64,000 nucleotides of DNA from Camarhynchus parvulus (Eukaryota; Chordata; Aves; Passeriformes; Thraupidae): positions 112,837,702 through 112,901,701 of the forward strand of contig NC_044573.1 in assembly GCF_901933205.1 (NCBI RefSeq), written 5' to 3'. A model generated the notes under the pieces. That model did no database searches. It saw only the letters and a program-made list of their open reading frames with translations, and was not told where the DNA came from. A program made the translations under genes and the position numbers. How positions within the stretch are numbered: the first letter of the stretch is position 1; every line of letters begins with the position of its first letter. Of this stretch, positions 12,601 through 20,925 are shown piece by piece.

Positions 12601-12680
12601 AGATCGATGACCACGTTCCAAAACGAGCCTCGGCCCGGATTCTCGCTCCCCCCGGGGGCCGGTCGAGCGGCATCTGGTAG
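676..12680 (+). CDS. DPYSL5: dihydropyrimidinase-like 5 (CRMP5), 12 coding exons; exons 7 and 11 damaged
   Basis: Collapsin response mediator protein 5 is a catalytically inactive relative of dihydropyrimidinase that acts on neuronal cytoskeleton and neurite growth. Exons by splice sites and frame: 676-936, 2189-2347, 2909-3088, 3179-3247, 3407-3451, 3556-3631, 5231-5383 (damaged), 6823-6964, 7283-7425, 8033-8240, 9964-10132 and/or 10314-10453 (both damaged), 12595-12680. All intact exons have GT/AG ends and matching phases. The start reads [20 protein letters not shown], close to human [20 protein letters not shown], and the protein ends SSGIW. Counting undamaged lengths for exons 7 and 11, it is about 564 residues, the family length. 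The amidohydrolase-like fold begins in exon 1; THFHQT replaces a metal-binding HxH, as expected for this paralogue. 5' noncoding exons lie outside the window. As written the CDS is not translatable because of exons 7 and 11. The identity is firm. Confidence 0.95.
1515..1962. repeat. minisatellite in DPYSL5 intron
   Basis: About 28-bp units of the type CTCCCTGAGCACCCCAAACC followed by CACCCGGGG, often paired as a longer dimer that adds CTCCGTGCCGGGG. It lies in the intron between coding exons 1 and 2. It creates long open frames on both strands with Gly/Pro-rich repeats that are not genes. Confidence 0.9.
3636..3800. repeat. G-rich short tandem repeat (GGGGGGACACAG-like)
   Basis: This 10-12 bp repeat of runs of G plus ACAC(A/G) starts only a few bases after the DPYSL5 exon 6 donor at 3632. 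The plus strand is strongly G-rich and could form G-quadruplexes in the pre-mRNA, which is an inference. Confidence 0.88.
3915..4655. repeat. minisatellite, GACAGACACACGGACATGGG-type units
   Basis: About 740 bp of irregular units made from GACAGACACA, CGGACATGGGCA and CATGGGCATG blocks, in the intron between DPYSL5 exons 6 and 7. Units share a 6-bp grammar (GGACAG, ACACAC, CATGGG) and therefore stay open in several frames on both strands. Confidence 0.9.
4735..5220. repeat. 11-bp minisatellite (GTCACACACAG)n next to DPYSL5 exon 7
   Basis: Tandem copies of GTCACACACAG and variants with GATCACACACAG or GGACACACACAG. Copies run up to the acceptor of exon 7, and copies of the same motif also appear inside that exon around 5318-5345. 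This is the main reason to suspect that the exon has been altered by its repeat environment or by consensus error. Confidence 0.92.
5231..5383 (+). other. DPYSL5: damaged DPYSL5 exon 7
   Basis: The phase entering from exon 6 (one base of a Gly codon) and leaving to exon 8 (two bases of an Asn codon) predicts a 157-base exon in the DPYSL5 family. Here 153 bases lie between an AG acceptor at 5229-5230 and a GT donor at 5384-5385. A central stretch from 5278 still encodes YYHQDW and then HAA, and the end keeps an ATGAGCCTG block that matches MSL. Between these the sequence is full of CACAC and GTCACACACA segments identical to the flanking 11-bp satellite, and no single frame is open across the exon. 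Splice sites and position are right, but the content is wrong. Confidence 0.8.
5450..6460. repeat. 1-kb minisatellite, about 20-bp CCCCATCCCTGCCCCGGGCA unit
   Basis: Around 45-50 copies, with variants in which CCATTACTG replaces CCATCCCTG and GGGTGTGCC replaces GGGCACC. It occupies most of the intron between DPYSL5 exons 7 and 8. Its near-constant period keeps frames open for hundreds of codons on both strands, which gives false proline-rich proteins. Confidence 0.93.
6470..6775. repeat. minisatellite, about 31-bp GGCACCCCATGGCAGGGG-type unit
   Basis: Copies of GCACCCCATGGCAGGGGT plus ACCCCATTCCCCA follow directly on the previous tract and end about 50 bp before the acceptor of DPYSL5 exon 8. 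The two arrays share the CACCCCAT core, so one may have grown out of the other. Confidence 0.88.
7003..7165. repeat. two-copy direct repeat in DPYSL5 intron 8
   Basis: A block starting CTGCTGGATGGGACATCCCA and running through the GGCACCAGGGCA segment to CAAGGAGCTGCCCA occurs at about 7003-7064 and again at about 7100-7174, with one or two base changes and a small insertion. Confidence 0.75.
7494..7955 (-). mobile_element. probable ERV LTR insertion in DPYSL5 intron 9
   Basis: A roughly 460-bp segment of more balanced composition sits abruptly within GC-rich satellite DNA. Read on the minus strand it has a TATA-like TTTATAAGC (plus strand GCTTATAAA near 7640) followed by a short leader-like stretch, which fits LTR architecture. 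I could not fix the TG...CA ends or a target-site duplication, so the boundaries are approximate. It could also be another old retroelement. Confidence 0.4.
8285..8975. repeat. 11-bp minisatellite (GTGCCAGGGCT)n
   Basis: About 60 units of GTGCCAGGGCT, GTGCCAGAGCG and GTGCTGTGGCT fill the start of the DPYSL5 intron after exon 10, starting 45 bp past its donor. The 11-bp period shifts frame each copy, so all three frames on each strand are open for long stretches. Confidence 0.92.
9780..9920. repeat. CCCCGGTACC-type tandem repeat
   Basis: About ten to twelve irregular units of CCCCGGTACC and GGCACCCCGAA lie just 5' of the first damaged copy of DPYSL5 exon 11. The same CCCC/GGTACC/CACCCC vocabulary recurs inside that exon copy. 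Confidence 0.85.
9964..10132 (+). other. DPYSL5: damaged DPYSL5 exon 11, copy A (5' part preserved)
   Basis: The sequence begins ACTTTGAA, as expected for the TLK start of this exon. From about 9992 it encodes [14 protein letters not shown], a near match to human CRMP5. After that it drifts into CACCCC/CCCGGCACC sequence, although CCCACCCGGCCC (PTRP) and a final GACCTGCAC (DLH) can still be aligned. The expected exon is 169 bases with phase 0 to 1; no clean frame spans this copy. The second half of the exon appears again about 350 bases downstream. Confidence 0.75.
10314..10453 (+). other. DPYSL5: damaged DPYSL5 exon 11, copy B (3' part preserved)
   Basis: The stretch from about 10314 repeats the GACGTGGCCG...GCCGGCAAAA core seen in copy A. 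It then continues with GCCACGCCCACCCGG (ATPTR-like) and, at 10416-10453, a block encoding [12 protein letters not shown], clearly related to the exon end MRDLHESSFSLS of human CRMP5. The insertion GGGTGTCCCC in the middle is the unit of the minisatellite that begins about 50 bases later. Copies A and B together cover the whole exon, but neither is intact. Confidence 0.72.
10507..11150. repeat. 29-30 bp minisatellite, CCGGGTGTCCCCATTGCCCC unit
   Basis: About 21 copies of a unit made of CACCTCC(C/T)G(G/A)GTGTCC plus CCAT(T/C)GCCCCC. It starts shortly after damaged copy B of DPYSL5 exon 11. It gives long repetitive open frames on both strands that are not genes. Confidence 0.92.
11385..11965. 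repeat. about 26-bp minisatellite, GGGGCTGTGCCAGCTTAGGG unit
   Basis: About 20 units of GGGGCTGTGCCAGCTTAGGG followed by GGCACC, with a GCCGGGGGCACC variant. It lies in the DPYSL5 intron before the last exon. Confidence 0.9.
12160..12425. repeat. 10-bp tandem repeat (GGTCAGTGCT)n
   Basis: About 26 units of GGTCAGTGCT, GGTCACTACT, GGTCAGTGCC and GGTCAGTATT. The period of exactly 10 bases is close to one DNA helical turn. It is less GC-rich than the neighbouring satellites and lies 170 bases before the last DPYSL5 exon. Confidence 0.9.
12445..12535. repeat. three-copy 26-27 bp tandem repeat
   Basis: Three near-identical units of GGGGTCACACAGCCCCCCCA followed by TTCCCG (the last with GTCCCG) sit just before the pyrimidine tract of the final DPYSL5 acceptor. 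Confidence 0.85.
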
Positions 12681-13850
12681 AGCCGGGGACGTGTCCCCCA
12701 AGTGAGCACCGGGCGCCGCCGCCAGCGCCGCCGGGCCCGGCTCCGGTGCGGCGGGGCTGCCCGGCCGCGGGCCCCGCGCTGCCGCTGCCGGCGGGGCCGT
12801 GCCGGGGCGGGGCCGTGCGTGCGCGGGGGCCGCCGAGGGCCGGGGGCACCGGCTGCGCCCCCCGGCCCATTTCTGTTTGCACGTTGGATTTGGATCAGTG
12901 AATTTTTGACTTGTTTGTGCATCACGTGGAAATACTCTGAAGTGGTTTGTGTCACTAGCGTAGGGGAGACGCAGGGACCCCCCCTTCCTGCCCCGGACCC
13001 CGGCCCCGAGCCTGAACCCCGTCCTGACCCCATCAGAACCCCATCGTGATCCCATCAGAACCACATCCTGATCCCACCAGAACCCCATCGTGATCCCATC
13101 AGAACCCCATCAGAACCCCATCGTGACCCCATTCCTGCCCCCTCCATCGCCACCTCTCTGTCCCCTGTCCCTGACCCCCATCTCCATCCTGACCCCGCCC
13201 CAACCCCAGCCCCCCATTCCCATTTCTTCTCCCCCTCCCTGAACCCCATCTCCATCCCAACCCCCCCACACCATCCCCCACTCCCATCTCTCCATCCCCC
13301 CTCCCTGACCCCCACCTGCGCCCCCATTTCTGCCCCCTCAAGACCCCAAAGCCCTGTCCCCGTCCCCATCTCCATCCCGATCCCACCCCCATTGCCATCC
13401 CTGACCCCTGCCCTCAGCCCCCCTCCGTGTCCCCCCTCCCTGACCCCCAATTCTGCCCCCCAAAGCTCTGTCCCTGCCCCTCCCCATCCCCACACAGGTC
13501 CCCTCCCCACTCACTGCCAGGGGAGCTCCCATGTCCCCCCCCAGGTCACCCCCCTGCCCCCCACGTCCCTGTCCCTGTGGGGGTGTCACAGCCCCTGCGC
13601 CCATGTCCCCTGTCCCCCCCGTGTCCCCTGTGCCCCCCTGTCCCTCGGGGGTGTCCCCCCGTGTCCCCTGTCCCCCCCGTGTCCCCTGTCCCCCCCTGTC
13701 CCTGTCCCTCGGGGGTGTCCCCCCGTGTCCCCTGTGCCCCCGTAGGTCCCTGTAGGTGTTCGGGGCGGTGGCCCCGGGGGGGTCCCGTGTCCCCGCGGTG
13801 CCGCACGGCCGATGTAGGAACCGTTGTGTGCTCATTAAAGACCGTTCACA
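12681..13850 (+). other. DPYSL5: DPYSL5 3' UTR
   Basis: The stop codon TAG is at 12678-12680. About 1.15 kb downstream an ATTAAA polyadenylation signal (13834-13839) is followed by a G-rich stretch. A less GC-rich island at about 12868-12965 stands out from the C-rich surroundings and may be conserved. From 13030 to 13745 the UTR decays into simple repeats (CCCCATCGTGATCCCATCAG-like, then GTGTCCCCTGTCCCCCC). Confidence 0.7.
13834..13839 (+). terminator. DPYSL5: polyadenylation signal ATTAAA, probable DPYSL5 3' end
   Basis: ATTAAA is the commonest variant of AATAAA and the only such signal after the DPYSL5 stop in this stretch. It is preceded by TGTGTGCTC and followed by G-rich DNA. Confidence 0.6.
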
Positions 13851-14275
13851 GCCCCGCCTGCGCCTCTGGGGACACGGGGGGACAGGGACACGGGGGACAG
13901 GGACACGGGGGACGGGGGGGACAGGGACACGGGGGACAGGGACACGGGGGGGACAGGGACACGGGGGGGACAGGGACACGGGGGACAGCACGGACACAGC
14001 CCCGGCTGCGCCTCTGGGGACACGGGGGGGACAGGGACACGGGGGACAGGGACACGGGGGAGACAGGGACACGGGGGAGACAGGGACACGGGGGGGACAG
14101 GGACACGGGGGACAGCACGGACACAGCCCCGCCTGCGCCTCTGGGGACACGGGGGGGACAGGGACACGGGGGGGACAGGGACACGGGGGACAGGGACACG
14201 GGGGAGACAGGGACACGGGGGAGACAGGGACACGGGGGGGACAGGGATACGGGGGACAGCACGGACACAGCCCTG
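13846..14275. repeat. higher-order GGGGGACAGGGACAC satellite
   Basis: Short GACACGGGGGACAGG units are organised into three larger repeats of about 130-145 bp. Each begins with a GCCTGCGCCTCTGGGGACAC block (near 13858, 14007 and 14134) and ends with a CAGCACGGACACAGCCC block. It starts right after the DPYSL5 polyadenylation signal. Degenerate versions continue to about 14660. Confidence 0.88.
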
Positions 14276-14764
14276 GGGGTGAGGGACCCCGCTCTGCGCT
14301 GGGGACAGGAAGAGACCGGACAGGAGGACACAGGGGGACACAGGGGGACACAGGGGGGGGGGACAGCCGGACACAGAGGGGATATGGGGGGGACACAGGG
14401 ACATGGGGGGACACTGGAGGGACACGGGGGGACACGGAGGGGATCATGGGGACACACGCGTGGGGACACAGGGACAGGAGGGGAGACAGACAGACAGACA
14501 GAGCCCTGACTTGGGGACACGGGGACACCGAGGGGGTCATGGGGACACCAGGGGGACGCGCGTGGGGCCAGGAGATGGAACACAAGGGGACACGGGACAT
14601 GCCTGAAGGTTTGGGGACACGTGCGGGCACATGGGGACACGCAGGGGGACACGGTAAGACAAGGGGGGGTCCCAGCGCCGGCCCCGAGTCAGGGGCACAA
14701 ACGGGGGGTGCAGGGGGTCTGGGGGGGCCGGGGCGTGTGGAGCAGGCTCGGGGGGCTCTGGGCG

Positions 14765-15445
14765 TGTCACAGGCGTGTCACACGGGTGTCACAGGCGTGT
14801 CACAGGCGTGTCACACGGGTGCCACACGGGTGTCACAGGGGTGTCACACGGGTGTCACAGGCGTGTCATAGGCGTGTCACACGGGTGCCACACGGGTGTC
14901 ACAGGGGTGTCACACGGGTGTCACACGGGTGTCACAGGCGTGTCACACGGGTGTCACAGGCGTGTCACAGGCGTGTCACACGGGTGTCACACAGGTGTCA
15001 CAGGCGTGTCACAGGCGTGTCACAGGGGTGTCACACGGGTGTCACACGGGTGTCACACGGGTGTCACAGGGGTGTCACAGGCGTGTCACAGGCGTGTCAC
15101 AGGCGGTGTCACACGGGTGTCACAGGGTGTCACAGGGGTGTCACACGGGTGTCACAGGGGTGTCACAGGGGTGTCACAGGGGTGTCACAGGGGTGTCACA
15201 GGCGTGTCACACGGGTGTCACATGGGTGTCACAGGCGTGTCACACGGGTGTCACAGGGGTGTCACAGGGGTGTCACAGGCGTGTCACAGGTGTGTCACAC
15301 GGGTGTCACAGGCGTGTCACACGGGTGTCACAGGGGTGTCACAGGTGTGTCACACGGGTGTCACAGGCGTGTCACACGGGTGTCACACGGGTGTCACAGG
15401 GGTGTCACAGGCATGTCACACGGGTGTCACAGGGGTGTCACAGGG
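14765..15445. repeat. 10-bp satellite (GTGTCACACG / GTGTCACAGG)n, 680 bp
   Basis: About 68 units of GTGTCACA plus CG, GG or GC. The 10-bp phase is kept along almost the whole array with very few indels. It lies in the interval between the DPYSL5 3' end and the MAPRE3 promoter and accounts for all open frames there. Confidence 0.93.
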
Positions 15446-15499
15446 GCATTTGGGGCTCGAGGGGTTCTGACAGCTCCCAGGGTGCCCGAGGGGATCTCG

Positions 15500-15835
15500 G
15501 GGGATCCCTGGGGGTGTTTAAGGGGCTCTGGGGGTGTTTATGGGGTGTTCAGGGGGTCTGGGGGTGTTTATGGGGTGTTTAGGGGCTCTGAGGGTGTTTA
15601 TGGGGTGTTCGGGAGGTCTGGGGGTGTTTGGGGATCCCCGCGGGCTCTGGGGGTGTTTATGGGGTGTTCAGGGGGTCTGGGGGGTGTTTATGGGGTGTTT
15701 AGGGGCTCTGAGGGTGTTTATGGGGTGTTCAGGGGGTCCGGGGGTGTTCAGGGGGTCTGGGGGTGTTTATGGGGTGTTTAGGGGCTCTGAGGGTGTTTAT
15801 GGGGTGTTCAGGGGCTCTGGGGGGTGTTTGGGGGT
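15500..15835. repeat. about 30-bp minisatellite, GGGGTGTTTATGGGGTGTTC unit
   Basis: About ten units of GGGGTGTTTATGGGGTGTTC or GGGGTGTTTATGGGGTGTTT, each followed by AGGGG(G/C)TCT. It is G/T-rich on the plus strand, with regularly spaced G4 runs. It ends about 35 bp before a CTCF-like motif. Confidence 0.9.
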
Positions 15836-15871
15836 CCCCGCGGGCGCTGGGGGTGCAGAACTCGCCTCCCG

Positions 15872-15885
15872 CCACCAGGGGGCGC
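15872..15885 (+). promoter_or_regulatory. CTCF-like motif, forward
   Basis: CCACCAGGGGGCGC matches every position of the CTCF core consensus CCASYAGRKGGCRS. It lies between a satellite tract and the X-box array and CpG island upstream of MAPRE3. A second CTCF-like motif in the opposite orientation lies at 24031-24044. Function is inferred from sequence only. Confidence 0.6.
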
Positions 15886-15896
15886 TGGTCGGGCCC

Positions 15897-16073
15897 GTTG
15901 CCATGGCGACAGGGGCGCGGCCATGTCGGTTGTCATGGCGGAGGGGGCGTGGCCATGCGCGTTGCCATGGCAGCAAAGAGGGGCGTGACCAGGCCCGTTG
16001 CGATGCCGAAAGGGGCGTGGCCAGCCCATTTCAACGCGCAAGGGGGCGTGGCCGTGCCTGTTGCCATGGCAGC
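15897..16073. promoter_or_regulatory. tandem array of RFX X-box-like palindromes with GC boxes
   Basis: Palindromic GTTGCCATGGCRAC-type sites occur at 15897-15910 (GTTGCCATGGCGAC), 15929-15942, 15961-15974, 15997-16010 and 16060-16073. They are spaced about 32-36 bp, with one decayed unit in between. Each is followed by a GGGGCGTGGCC Sp/KLF-type box. RFX factors bind GTTGCCATGGCAAC-like sites and drive ciliary genes. The array abuts the CpG island that is the likely MAPRE3 promoter. Confidence 0.5.
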
Positions 16074-16079
16074 GGGGGC

Positions 16080-16440
16080 GGGGCGGGGCCGTTGGCACCG
16101 CCCGCGGGGGGGGCGGCGCAGGCGCGGTCGGTCCGTGCGGTTCCGGCCCGGTCCCGGTCCCGGTCCCGGAGCGGCGGAGCGGGGGCAGCGGAGCGGCGGC
16201 GGCCGCGGCCGAGCGGTGAGTGCGGCGGGGCCGCCCGGGGGAAGGAACGGAGCGGGCGGCGCTGCTGCCATCCGCCGCATCCCCGCACCGGCCGCCGCCG
16301 CCCGGCAGCACCGGCCGGGGGGGCCGCGGGGCCTTGGGGATGGAGCGGCGGGGCCGGGAACGGGGCTGGAGGAGCGAGGCCAGAGGGGCGAGGGGCCATG
16401 GAGCGGGCCGAGGTGAGGGGGGCCCGGTTCGTGCGGTAAC
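16080..16440 (+). promoter_or_regulatory. MAPRE3: CpG island, likely MAPRE3 promoter and 5' noncoding exon
   Basis: Dense CpG, GGGGCGGGGC boxes and GTCCCGGTCCCGG repeats are followed by a good donor, GAGCG|GTGAGT, at 16215/16216. The first MAPRE3 coding exon has an acceptor only seven bases before its ATG, so an upstream noncoding exon must exist. This island is the nearest clear candidate. A second GC-rich block at 17720-18530 could be an alternative promoter. The transcription start is not determined. Confidence 0.45.
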
Positions 16441-17244
16441 GCCGGGGATGGAGCGGTTGGAGCCGGGCCGCGAACGGGTCCGGGCCCAGCGGCGGGGGCC
16501 GAGCGGTCCCGCGGGGCCGGTGGCGGTCAGGCCCGGCCTGACTCAGCGGCGGCCGCTCCTGCGTGCCGGCCGTGGCTCCCGCGGGTATGGCACGGAACGG
16601 CCCCTGCACGGCACGGCACCGGTACGGCACCGGTACGGCACGCCGGGAGCTGCAGTCTCGGCTCCGGCCCCGCGCAGCACCGGGCATCGCTGCCGGTACC
16701 GGGCATCACCCGGAGACCTGCGGGCCGCGGGCCGCCGCCGCCCGGGCGCTGCCGGTGCCGCCGGTCCCGTCCCGCGGGCGATGCCGCCGTGGCGGTCCTG
16801 AGCGGCAGGTGGCTGTCACCGTGACACACCGAGCGTGACGCGCTCCCGGTCCTCGCGCTCATGGCGGCCCGGCGCCGGTACGGCAGTGTCCCCGGTACGG
16901 CGGAGTCCCCGGTACGGCAGTGTCCCCGGTACGGTGGTGTCCCCGGTACGGCGGTGTCCCCGGTGAGGTGACGCCGTCAGGGACGCGCACGTGTCGGTTT
17001 GTGCCCGGGCCCTTCTCCGCGCTCCCCCGCCGCTCCCGGGATATCGAGACCCATCTCCCGCCGGGATCCTCCCGAGCGGCTCCTCCCGCCGCGGCCGGGC
17101 CCGCAGCCCCCGTCCCCGCAGGGTCCCGGGGGTGTCCCGAGCGCGCACGGTGCCTCCCGTCGCGCCTTTGGGGACACTCTGGGGACAGCCCTGCCCGGCG
17201 GCGTGTCCCGGGCGCGCTGTCCCGGCCGGGGATGCCAGCGTGTC

Positions 17245-17710
17245 CCCCGCCCGGCTCGGCTCGGCTCGGCTCGGCTCGGCTCGGCTCGGCCCGGCTCGGC
17301 CCGGCTCGGCTCGGCCCGGCCGGGCCCGGCTCGGCTCGGCCTGGCTCGGCTCGGCTCGGCTCGGCCCGGCTCGGCCCGGCCGGGCCCGGCTCGGCTCGGC
17401 CCGGCTCGGCTCGGCTCGGCTCGGCTCGGCTCGGCTCGGCTCGGCTCGGCCCGGCTCGGCTCGGCCCGGCTCGGCCCGGCTCGGCTCAGCCCGGCTCGGC
17501 CCGGCCGGGCTCGGCTCGGCCCGGCTCGGCCCGGCTCGGCTCGGCTCGGCTCGGCCCGGCTCGGCCCGGCCAGGCTCGGCTCGGCCCTGCTCGGCCCGGC
17601 TCGGCTCGGCTCGGCTCGGCCCGGCTCGGCTCGGCTCGGCTCGGCTCAGCTCGGCCCGGCTCGGCTCGGCTCGGCTCGGCTCGGCTCGGCTCGGCTCGGC
17701 CCGGCTCATC
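17245..17710. repeat. (CGGCT)n pentanucleotide array
   Basis: About 93 pentamers of CGGCT, with frequent CGGCC variants that form a CGGCCCGGCTCGG pattern and a few CAGCT or CTGCT. The opposite strand would read AGCCG. CpG occurs in every unit. All frames are open and give Ser-Arg/Ala-Glu-Pro repeats that are not genes. Confidence 0.97.
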
Positions 17711-20404
17711 CCGCGGCATTAATATTTCAGGAGCGGGGGCAGGGCCGCGCTCTGCACATGCTCCCGCCGCCGCCGTACCGAGTTATTTAGGTTAGCGGGA
17801 GCCGAGCGCGGCGGGGGATTGGGGCGCGCGGGCATCGCCGCCGGCAGCTCCCGGTGCCGGAACGGCCGCCGTGCCTCGCCGCGGGCCGGGACGGGCGCTG
17901 CCGCCGCCGGGAACCGGGGAAGGGTGCCGGGCCGGAGCCGGTACGGAGCTGGGGATGGAGCCGGAGCGGAGCTGGGCGCTGCCGGTCCCGGCGAACCCCC
18001 CCGTGCCCGCCGGAGCGCGGGGATGCTCCGCTCGGGGTGGGGGGAAGCGGCTCCGGGGACTCCCGGGGGGGACGTGGGCGACCATCGCCCCGGCCACCGT
18101 GGCCGCCGCCAGCCCCGCACGGCGCTCGGCCCCCGCCGGGCTGTCTGCCACCCCCCTGGCGTGTTTGTCACTTGAGAAGCCACCGGGACGGCTCCCAAAA
18201 TAGAAGCCGCCAGCCGCAGCAGCCCAGTTCGCACCGGCAGTACCGCGGTGCCGCTCGGCTCCCGGTGCCGAGCTCCCGGTGCCCGCCGCCGGTGCCGCCC
18301 TCGGCCTCACTCTGCTCCCGTTTGTTTGGGCAGAGCGGCCGCGGGGGCTGCGCCGTGGGACCGGGCCCGGACGACCTCTGCGTGCGCCCCGGCAGCGCCG
18401 CGGGACGGGCACGGACGCACGCCCGGGGCTTCGGCGGCCGTCGGGCCGTGATTAGCGGCTCCCGCCCGGACAATTAAAATGCAGCGGTAAGCGTCCCCCG
18501 CCTGGCCGGGCGCCCGGCAGCAGCCAACCCCTCTCCTCTCGGCCCGCCGGGAATCGGGCCTCAATTCTTATTTTTCACTCGGTTTTTTTGGCACGGCAAA
18601 CCGGCCGGGCCGGAGGCTCCCGGCCCCGGGCGCGTCCATCCCCGGCGTCGGGGCGGCCGCGGGTCGGAGGGTGCCGCGGGCGCCGGCTGCCCTGTCATTA
18701 CACCGGGCCGGGCTCGGCAATGCGCCGGGGGCTCGGAAGGCGTTCGGGAGGGTCGGGACGGGCTGGGTGGCTCCGGGCGGCGGCCCCGCTCCGCCCTCGG
18801 GACGCGCCGGTGCCCGGCGGGGTCACGGTGCTCCCGGTGGGGCAAGGTGCTCCCGGCGGGATCACGGTTCCCTCCGCGTGTCAGGGTGCTCGGTGGGGAT
18901 CGGGGTGCTCCCCCTGTGTCGGAGTTCTCGGTGGGTGCTCCCCCCGTGTCACGGTGCTCGGTGGGTGCTCCCCCCGTGTCACGGTTCGCCCCCGCGCTCT
19001 CACGTGCGCCGCCGTGTGCGGGACTCGAGGTGCGGCTGGCGCGGTGACACCCGCGGTTCATCCCGGCGGGGAGCCTGGGGGTCGCAGCCCCGTTCCCCAG
19101 CTCGGGGGATGCCGCAGAGCCCCGGCGGCCGTGCCGGTCCCGCGGGCATCCCGCGCCCGGCCCGGGTGATGCTTCGGCGGCTGCCCCGTTATGCGAGGAA
19201 GAACCGGCGATGGCAGGGGGGTGTCAGCCGCTCCTCGCCGTGCGGCAGGCAGCCCCTGCCTCGTGCCCCGTGCCCCGTACCCCGTGCCCCGCTGCCGCCG
19301 CCGCCGCAGCCCCGGTACCGGCAGCCGCGGCACCGCAGTGCGCGTGGCTCTGGCTCAGCGCCGCGCATGACTCAGCTCCGCCGCCGGAGCCAGGGGAGGG
19401 GGGCGCGATGGGGGCGGCCCTGGGGGACCCCTGCCCGCGCCCCGCTGCCGCCGTGCCGCCAACGGGCGCGGGACGGGCCGCGGCTCTCGCCGGTACCGGG
19501 AGCGGGTCGGTGCGCACCTCGCCGTGCGGGGGCGGCGGCGGCGCGGGGGCCCCGGTTCCAGCCGCTGCGGCGGCGGCTAAAAATACCGACCCCCCCCGCG
19601 GGTGCGTGCGGTAACACGGCGGGCTGGGACCGGGGTCCCGGATGGGCTCAGCCGCCGGGGGCTTCAACCGGCTGCGGCATCGCCGGTGCTGAGTCACCGC
19701 GGTGCTGTACCGGACACGGGGGCACTGCGGCCACCGGGACCTTCCGCCCCCCAAACGGGCCCGGGGGTGGCAGCACCCAGGGGTGGCAGCGCCCCGCCGG
19801 CCCCAGCGCCGCAGCCCCCGGGCGCCGATGTGCGCGGCTGCTGCGCCCCCCTCATTCCCCCGGGATGTGGCACTGCAGGGGGGTCTGGGGGCTGCGCTCC
19901 CCCCTGCCCCCGCCTGGCAGCTGGCCCGGCCCGCGGCCCCCCTCGCCACGGAGGGAAGCGGATTAACGGCGCCGCTGCCGCCGCTGCCGGGCGGGGGGGA
20001 CACCGGGACCGCCGCTCCCGGGAAGGGGCCGCTCCTCGGGGGCTGCACCGGAGCGTTGGTGCAGGACAGTGACCGCGGGGCTCCGTGCCCCCCGCTCTGC
20101 TGCCGCTCCCCGTGCGCTGCCGGGCTGGCACTGCAGCCGGGGGGTCCCGCGGCCCCCGGCCATCTGGGCGGAGGCCGCCTGCCGGCAGATGTTGCCCCTC
20201 TAAGCCCTGCTCTAATGGACCCCGATCCCGATCCCGGCCCCGGCAGATTAGGCAGCACCGGGGGCCGTAGAGGGGGGCCCTAAGCTGCTTATGGGCAGCA
20301 GCCCCCAGGAGCCCCTGGGCTCACCCAGGGCAGCAGCCCCCGGGCGCAGGGGCAGTGCCCCCGGCAGGGCTGGCATCCCCTCGGCAGTGCCCGCCGAGGG
20401 ACTC

Positions 20405-20925
20405 CTGCCCCCTGTGTTGGAGTCTGGATGGAATGGGCACCCTGGGTCCCAGTGCCCCTGGTGTTGGAGTTTGGGTGGGATGGGCACCCCAGATCCCAGT
20501 GCCCCCGGTGCTGGAGCACAGTTGGGATGGGCACCCCAGGTCCTAGTGCCCCTGGTGTTGGGGTTTGGTTGGGATGGATGCCCTGGGTCCCAGTGCCCCT
20601 GGTGCTGGGGCACAGTTGGGATGGGCACCCCAGGTCCTAGTGCCCCTGGTGTTGGGGTTTGGTTGGGATGGATGCCCCGGGTCCCAGTGCCCCTGGTGTT
20701 GGGGTTTGGTTGGGATGGATGCCCTGGGTCCCAGTGCCCCTGGTGTTGGAGTTTGGGTGGGATGGGCACCCCAGGTCCCAGTGCCCCTGGCGCTGGAGCA
20801 CAGTTGGGATGGATGCCCTGGGTCCTAGTGCCCCTGGTGTTGGGGCACGGGTGGGATGGATGCCCCAGGTCCCAGTGGCCCTGGAGCGGGGTTGGGGTGC
20901 CCGGGGTGCCAGTGTGACCCCCATC
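20405..20925. repeat. 45-48 bp minisatellite before MAPRE3 exon with ATG
   Basis: About eleven copies of a unit TTGGGATGG(G/A)(C/T)(A/G)CCC plus (A/T)GGGTCCCAGTGCCCCTGG plus TGTTGGGGTT. It is long and regular but has no unique spacers, so it is a minisatellite and not a CRISPR-like structure. It ends about 10 bp before the acceptor at 20934. Confidence 0.9.

Noticed and set aside
16816..17790. Ser-Arg-Ala-Glu-Pro repeat proteins on both strands
   Set aside because: Translation of the CGGCT pentamer array; no start or splice context and no protein family.
20405..20925. Regular 45-48 bp repeats that could suggest a CRISPR-like array
   Set aside because: The units are contiguous with no unique spacers, and the DNA is vertebrate; it is a minisatellite.
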